Of a DNA stretch of 8,420 nucleotides, positions 5,179 to 8,420 are shown one piece after another. The position numbers and the translations under genes were made by a program. The stretch comes from Clostridia bacterium (lineage in GTDB: Bacteria > Bacillota > Peptococcia > DRI-13 > DTU073): assembly GCA_028709105.1 (NCBI GenBank), contig JAQVYD010000057.1:1-8420 (forward strand), given 5' to 3'. The first letter of the stretch is position 1; each line of letters opens with the position of its first letter. A model generated the notes under the pieces. That model made no database searches and was not told where the DNA came from. It worked only from the letters and a program-made list of their open reading frames with translations.

Positions 5179-6594
5179 GTGCCATTAAAGGAAGAAATAA
5201 ATGTAGAAAATTATGACCTAGGGATAATTGGTGGTGGTCCGGGAGGCTATGTGGCGGCGATTAGGGCGGCTCAGTTAGGGCGGAAAATAGTTCTTTTTGA
5301 AAAGGAGAAGTTAGGTGGTACTTGTCTAAATAGAGGTTGTATCCCCACGAAGACTCTTTTACAAAGTGTGAAGACTTGGCGAGAGTTGCAAAAGCTATCG
5401 CGGATGGCGATTACAGGAGTAGATTTAAGTGAGGCTAAAATAGATATAGCAAAACTACAACAAAGGAAAAATGCAGCGGTCATGCGGGTGACAAAGGGTG
5501 TAGCCGGTCTTTTAAAGGAACACGGTGTGCAAGTTATTCAGGGCAGAGCTGTAATGGAGGAACGTCCAGATTTGATTTGGGTCGAGGATAAAGCCTATCA
5601 GGTGCGTCAGGTAATTATTGCTACAGGCTCTAGGCCTAGACGGCTTCCTTTGCCGGGGATAGATTCTTCTGCCGTGATCACCAGTGATGAAGCGTTATCT
5701 TTAGAAGAAGTACCTTCTTCTTTGCTGATTTTAGGCGGTGGGGTTATTGGTGTAGAATTTGCCCTTATTTTTCACGAACTGGGGGCGGAAGTAACGATTA
5801 TCGAAATGGAAGAAAGGCTTCTGCCGCATATGGATGAAGAGATTGCTTTAGAAGCAGCACGTATTTTAAAAGGCAATGGAATCGGTTTATATACTGGGGC
5901 AAAAGCTGTAGAGATAAAAGGGGACACTCTTTTCATAGAAAAAGAAGGAAAAACCAAGGAATTAAAAGGTGAGAAAATCCTTGTCTCTGTGGGCAGGACG
6001 CCTTGTTATGAGGGTATTGACGTAGAAAAGCTAGGTCTAAAGACAGAAAAAGGTGCCATTATTACTGATGAATTTTTGCGTACCAGTGTGCCTCAGATTT
6101 ATGCTATTGGTGATGTCAATGGGAAATATATGTTAGCTCATAAAGCTTCTGCCGAGGCCCTTGTGGCGGTAGAAAATATTTTGGGGCAGAAACAAAAGAT
6201 GGATTATCGGGTTATCCCGCAGTGTGTTTATTCTTTCCCGGAAATAGCCTCGGTCGGCTTAACAGAAAAAGAGGCTCGGGAAAAATGTCCGGAAAGCAAA
6301 GTCGGGAAGTTCCCGCTGGCGGCTAATGGCAAGGCTCAGTTGGAGGGAGAAACAAAGGGTTTTGTTAAGGTGATTATAGATGATAGTTCTCAAACGTTAT
6401 TAGGGGTTCATCTTTGCGGTGTTTCAGCTACAGAGTTAATCGCTGAAGCGGTAACAGCGATGAAATTAGGGGCTACGGTGGAAGAACTGGTAAAATGTAT
6501 CCACCCCCATCCCACTATTTCCGAAGCAGTACAGGAAGCTTATTATGCGGCTGAGCATGGGGCAATTCATTTTTGGCAAAAGAAGATGATATAA
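5179..6594 (+). CDS. lpdA: Dihydrolipoyl dehydrogenase (E3)
   Basis: This flavoprotein reoxidises dihydrolipoamide to lipoamide with NAD+ as E3 of 2-oxoacid dehydrogenase complexes or L-protein of glycine cleavage. All signatures are present: FAD-binding GIIGGGPGGYVAAIRAAQLG (15-34), the redox disulfide CLNRGC (C49, C54), the NAD-binding GGGVIG segment with EMEERLLP after it, the second FAD motif AIGDVNG, and the C-terminal HPHPTISE with the catalytic His444 and Glu449. At 471 aa it has the normal length with no N-terminal lipoyl domain. GTG 5179 is preferred because AAGGAG (5163-5168) lies 10 bases upstream; GTG 5173 and GTG 5170 sit too close to that site. No E1, E2 or glycine-cleavage gene is in the window, so its partner complex cannot be told. 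The next gene follows closely and may be cotranscribed. Confidence 0.95.
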   Translation: MPLKEEINVENYDLGIIGGGPGGYVAAIRAAQLGRKIVLFEKEKLGGTCLNRGCIPTKTLLQSVKTWRELQKLSRMAITGVDLSEAKIDIAKLQQRKNAAVMRVTKGVAGLLKEHGVQVIQGRAVMEERPDLIWVEDKAYQVRQVIIATGSRPRRLPLPGIDSSAVITSDEALSLEEVPSSLLILGGGVIGVEFALIFHELGAEVTIIEMEERLLPHMDEEIALEAARILKGNGIGLYTGAKAVEIKGDTLFIEKEGKTKELKGEKILVSVGRTPCYEGIDVEKLGLKTEKGAIITDEFLRTSVPQIYAIGDVNGKYMLAHKASAEALVAVENILGQKQKMDYRVIPQCVYSFPEIASVGLTEKEAREKCPESKVGKFPLAANGKAQLEGETKGFVKVIIDDSSQTLLGVHLCGVSATELIAEAVTAMKLGATVEELVKCIHPHPTISEAVQEAYYAAEHGAIHFWQKKMI

Positions 6595-6628
6595 TGAAAG
6601 CAATCATGTGAAAAAAGAGGGCAATGAT

Positions 6629-7366
6629 GTGGAGAAAGAAAAAGATAAGCAAAAGCCAAGTTGGTCAGTTCTAGAGGCTTTATTGGTTTTTGCTGTTATT
6701 TTGAGTACGAAATGGATTTTGCCTTTTTCCAAAATGGCTTGGTTTAATCATTTAAGTCAGCTTATTAGTCCGGGTAATGTTTATTTGGGACAAATTTTTT
6801 GGAATAGTTTGTTGATCGCGGTTTTCTTTTTTCTCTTGATTGGTTTAATCTTAAAGTTGAAATATCACTTAGCTTGGCGTGAGGTAGGATTAAAGCAAGG
6901 AGCAGGGAAAAATTGGTTACTAATTGGTATTAGTCAAGGCGTTTTACTCTTTTTTATTATGGCAATTCTCGTAGCCATTATTAGTTTGTTTTTTCCTTTT
7001 GAGGTAGAGGAACAAGCGATTGTTGATGTATTCAGGACTGCCGGGAGTGGGTGGGAGCGGTTTTTATGCCTGTTAATTGTTGCTGTGGCCGCTCCGTTTA
7101 GTGAGGAGCTTTATTTCCGCGGCTTTCTTTATCCTGCGGTAAGTAAAATAACCGGCAAACTGCCGGCGGTAATTCTTACGAGTATTTTTTTTAGTGTTCT
7201 GCATTTTGATTTAGTTAGGTTTATCCCGATCACCATTGGTGGAATTTGGTTGAATCTGCTTTACATTAGGACCGGTTCTCTTTATACTTCTATGGTGGCT
7301 CATGCTGTCTGGAATACCTTGATGATTTTTCTTCTTTTTTACGCTCAATCAGCAGGGTTGGTATAA
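6629..7366 (+). CDS. CPBP family intramembrane glutamic endopeptidase
   Basis: This is a polytopic membrane protein of the CPBP (CAAX protease and bacteriocin-processing, Abi/Rce1-like) family, about 245 aa with seven or so hydrophobic segments. The three catalytic motifs are intact, numbered from GTG 6629: EELYFR (E159, E160, R164), FxxxH as FSVLH (F188-H192) and HxxxN as HAVWN (H225-N229). Family members cleave prenylated proteins, process peptides or give bacteriocin self-immunity; nothing here identifies the substrate. GTG 6629 is chosen because AGAGGG (6616-6621) lies 7 bases upstream. A GTG at 6608 would add MKKEGND but has only a weak ribosome site. The gene begins 34 bases after lpdA with no terminator between, so the two may be cotranscribed; no functional link is implied. 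Confidence 0.92.
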   Translation: MEKEKDKQKPSWSVLEALLVFAVILSTKWILPFSKMAWFNHLSQLISPGNVYLGQIFWNSLLIAVFFFLLIGLILKLKYHLAWREVGLKQGAGKNWLLIGISQGVLLFFIMAILVAIISLFFPFEVEEQAIVDVFRTAGSGWERFLCLLIVAVAAPFSEELYFRGFLYPAVSKITGKLPAVILTSIFFSVLHFDLVRFIPITIGGIWLNLLYIRTGSLYTSMVAHAVWNTLMIFLLFYAQSAGLV

Positions 7367-7460
7367 TCTCTTTTTACTTAGAAGAATGGAAACTGTTGTG
7401 CAATCTGTAGTTGTAATAGGATCTAGAAGATTATGAAAAATGAAGGAAAGGACGATTTTT

Positions 7461-8237
7461 TTGCGCAAGATAAAAATTGTCTTCTTGTTTGGGTTAGTTG
7501 CTTTAATAAGCTATTGTTTTTATTTTTTTGTTTTTACTTCGCTCTCAGCAGAAGGTGAGCTGCAGTTTGGACAGACGAATGAACTGTATGATTTAGTAAT
7601 TAAACATGCGCTGATCTTAGATGGTACGGGCGAAAAAGAAAGGTTCCGCGGCGATATTGCCATTAGGGATGGATGTATCGTCGAGGTAGGGTCTGTGTCG
7701 GAAGTAGATTCTCCGGCATTTGATGCCGGTGGTCTGACTGTAATGCCGATGCCAGTAAGACCTGTAAATATGGAGAAGGCTGAGAGTGTGGGTGGGGGTA
7801 TACTAGAACATCTTTTGAGGACAAGTTATCCTCGTTATCCGTCTTCTTATCTTTATTTTCAGGATGAACCTTATTGCGGGCTCAATCTAGCACAAGTAGC
7901 TCAACAGAGAGGGGAAAGTCCGCAAAAAACTTTTTACTATGTGCAGAAACAATTACCGGCCATGAGTAAAATTTATCTTTTGCCTTTGGGGTTAGCTGAA
8001 GAAAAATTATTGGCAGGGACAGCTTCTTTGCAGGAATTAGCTGCTTACCTTACCGGTTATCCGGCTAAGGTGACGGGGAATACGGATTTAGGGATGATTA
8101 AGCCCAATTATAAGGCGGATTTATACTTTTTTATTACGGATGATTATGAGGAAGAAAGCTTAAAACAGCTTTTTTTAAAAGGAGAATTGCCTGCTCTTGC
8201 TCTCTGTTGTAAAAAAGGTCAATTGCTTGCCCAATAA
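7461..8237 (+). CDS. Membrane-anchored amidohydrolase-like protein lacking the catalytic barrel
   Basis: The N-terminus (basic RKIK, then a ~22-residue hydrophobic segment) is a signal peptide or signal anchor, so the rest is extracytoplasmic. Next comes an N-terminal beta domain typical of D-aminoacylase/N-acyl-D-amino-acid deacylases: DLVIKHALILDGTGE, then FRGDIAIRDGCIVEVG and AFDAGGLTVMP. At the point where family members read PGFIDxHTH this protein has MPVRPVNMEK. The metal-binding HxH and the rest of the barrel are absent. Homology-like sequence resumes with NLAQVAQQRGESPQKTF (cf. LAEIAEERGKDP) and GMIKPNYKADLYFF (cf. GRIKPGYKADLVVF). Length is 258 aa against ~480-530 for active members. 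TTG 7461 is preferred over ATG 7440 because AAGGAAAGGA (7443-7452) precedes it by 8 bases. It is an uninterrupted frame, so it may be a retained pseudoenzyme rather than debris. Confidence 0.75.
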   Translation: MRKIKIVFLFGLVALISYCFYFFVFTSLSAEGELQFGQTNELYDLVIKHALILDGTGEKERFRGDIAIRDGCIVEVGSVSEVDSPAFDAGGLTVMPMPVRPVNMEKAESVGGGILEHLLRTSYPRYPSSYLYFQDEPYCGLNLAQVAQQRGESPQKTFYYVQKQLPAMSKIYLLPLGLAEEKLLAGTASLQELAAYLTGYPAKVTGNTDLGMIKPNYKADLYFFITDDYEEESLKQLFLKGELPALALCCKKGQLLAQ

Positions 8238-8269
8238 GAAGATTAGGGGAGATGGCGGGACGCAATTTT

Positions 8270-8420
8270 TTATTTAATAAGTTTCACAGAACCTGCGGGA
8301 AGACTTGCTAACTCACTTGTTCCGCTGATGATACGGTTATTACTGCCATTGAAAGCGACCTCCTTACCAATGACTCGACCGTGAACGGTTTGATGCGCCC
8401 CGTTCATGGTAATGCTTCCC
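8270..8420 (-). CDS. C-terminal end of an unidentified minus-strand gene
   Basis: On the minus strand a frame is open from the window edge (8419) to a TAA at 8272-8270, giving 49 residues. The sequence is GSITMNGAHQTVHGRVIGKE, followed by VAFNGSNNRI and ending PAGSVKLIK. The alternating NG/G turns with short hydrophobic strands (SITMNG, GRVIGKEVAFNGSNN) resemble the beta-helical tails of surface, pilus-associated or polymer-forming proteins. That is an analogy, not an identification. The gene converges on the plus-strand amidohydrolase-like gene with 32 bases between the stops and no clear terminator hairpin. Start and body lie outside the window. Confidence 0.6.
   Translation of the reverse strand, partial: GSITMNGAHQTVHGRVIGKEVAFNGSNNRIISGTSELASLPAGSVKLIK

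Noticed and set aside
7396..7422. Promoter TTGTGC / TAGGAT before the amidohydrolase-like gene
   Set aside because: The spacer is 15 bases and both boxes are weak matches, so it is not above chance in this AT-rich stretch.
8238..8269. Bidirectional terminator between the convergent genes
   Set aside because: There is a T-run at 8266-8271 but no inverted repeat before it on either strand.

Overview
The window looks like chromosomal DNA of a low-to-moderate GC Gram-positive bacterium, most likely a Clostridia-type Firmicute. The clues are the purine-rich AAGGAG ribosome sites, the frequent GTG/TTG starts, the GatA-GatB pair used for indirect Gln-tRNA/Asn-tRNA synthesis, and the style of the core proteins. 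The genus cannot be fixed from this sequence alone.

Layout, left to right. Positions 1-2248 hold the 3' part of gatA and all of gatB, with one base between them. Positions 2249-2464 are a 216-bp palindromic, MITE-like element with perfect 23-bp inverted ends, starting directly after the gatB stop. Positions ~2490-5094 are a visibly more AT-rich accessory block. It contains three unrecognised charged helical proteins (223, 97 and 285 aa), and between the second and third an MNT nucleotidyltransferase gene overlapping a truncated HEPN gene. The block ends in a perfect 23-bp hairpin. Positions 5179-7366 carry a complete dihydrolipoyl dehydrogenase and a CPBP-family membrane protease. Positions 7461-8237 encode a membrane-anchored protein with the two ends of a D-aminoacylase-type amidohydrolase but no catalytic barrel. 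The last ~150 bases are the 3' end of a minus-strand gene converging on it.

The most interesting part is the accessory block. Its three unknown genes share a related ~60-nt leader: a TATAAT/TACAAT-like box, then GAAATAT 38-39 nt before the ATG, then an A-rich run and a ribosome site. Two of them share a ~35-residue motif of the form DRQ(K/R)xLLxxM(N/S)xRLD, twice in tandem in the 97-aa protein and once near the C-terminus of the 285-aa protein. The 223- and 285-aa proteins show faint N-terminal similarity to each other. The HEPN toxin-like gene loses its homology at the point where the third leader begins, so the module seems to have landed in, or recombined into, an MNT-HEPN toxin-antitoxin locus. 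The remaining MNT protein has changed active-site positions. This reads as a small lineage-specific, modular gene family of unknown function that expands by duplication.

Functionally, gatAB (translation fidelity) and lpdA (lipoamide-dependent complexes) are housekeeping genes. The accessory block has no evident link to either, and the CPBP and amidohydrolase-like proteins are membrane/cell-surface genes of unknown role.
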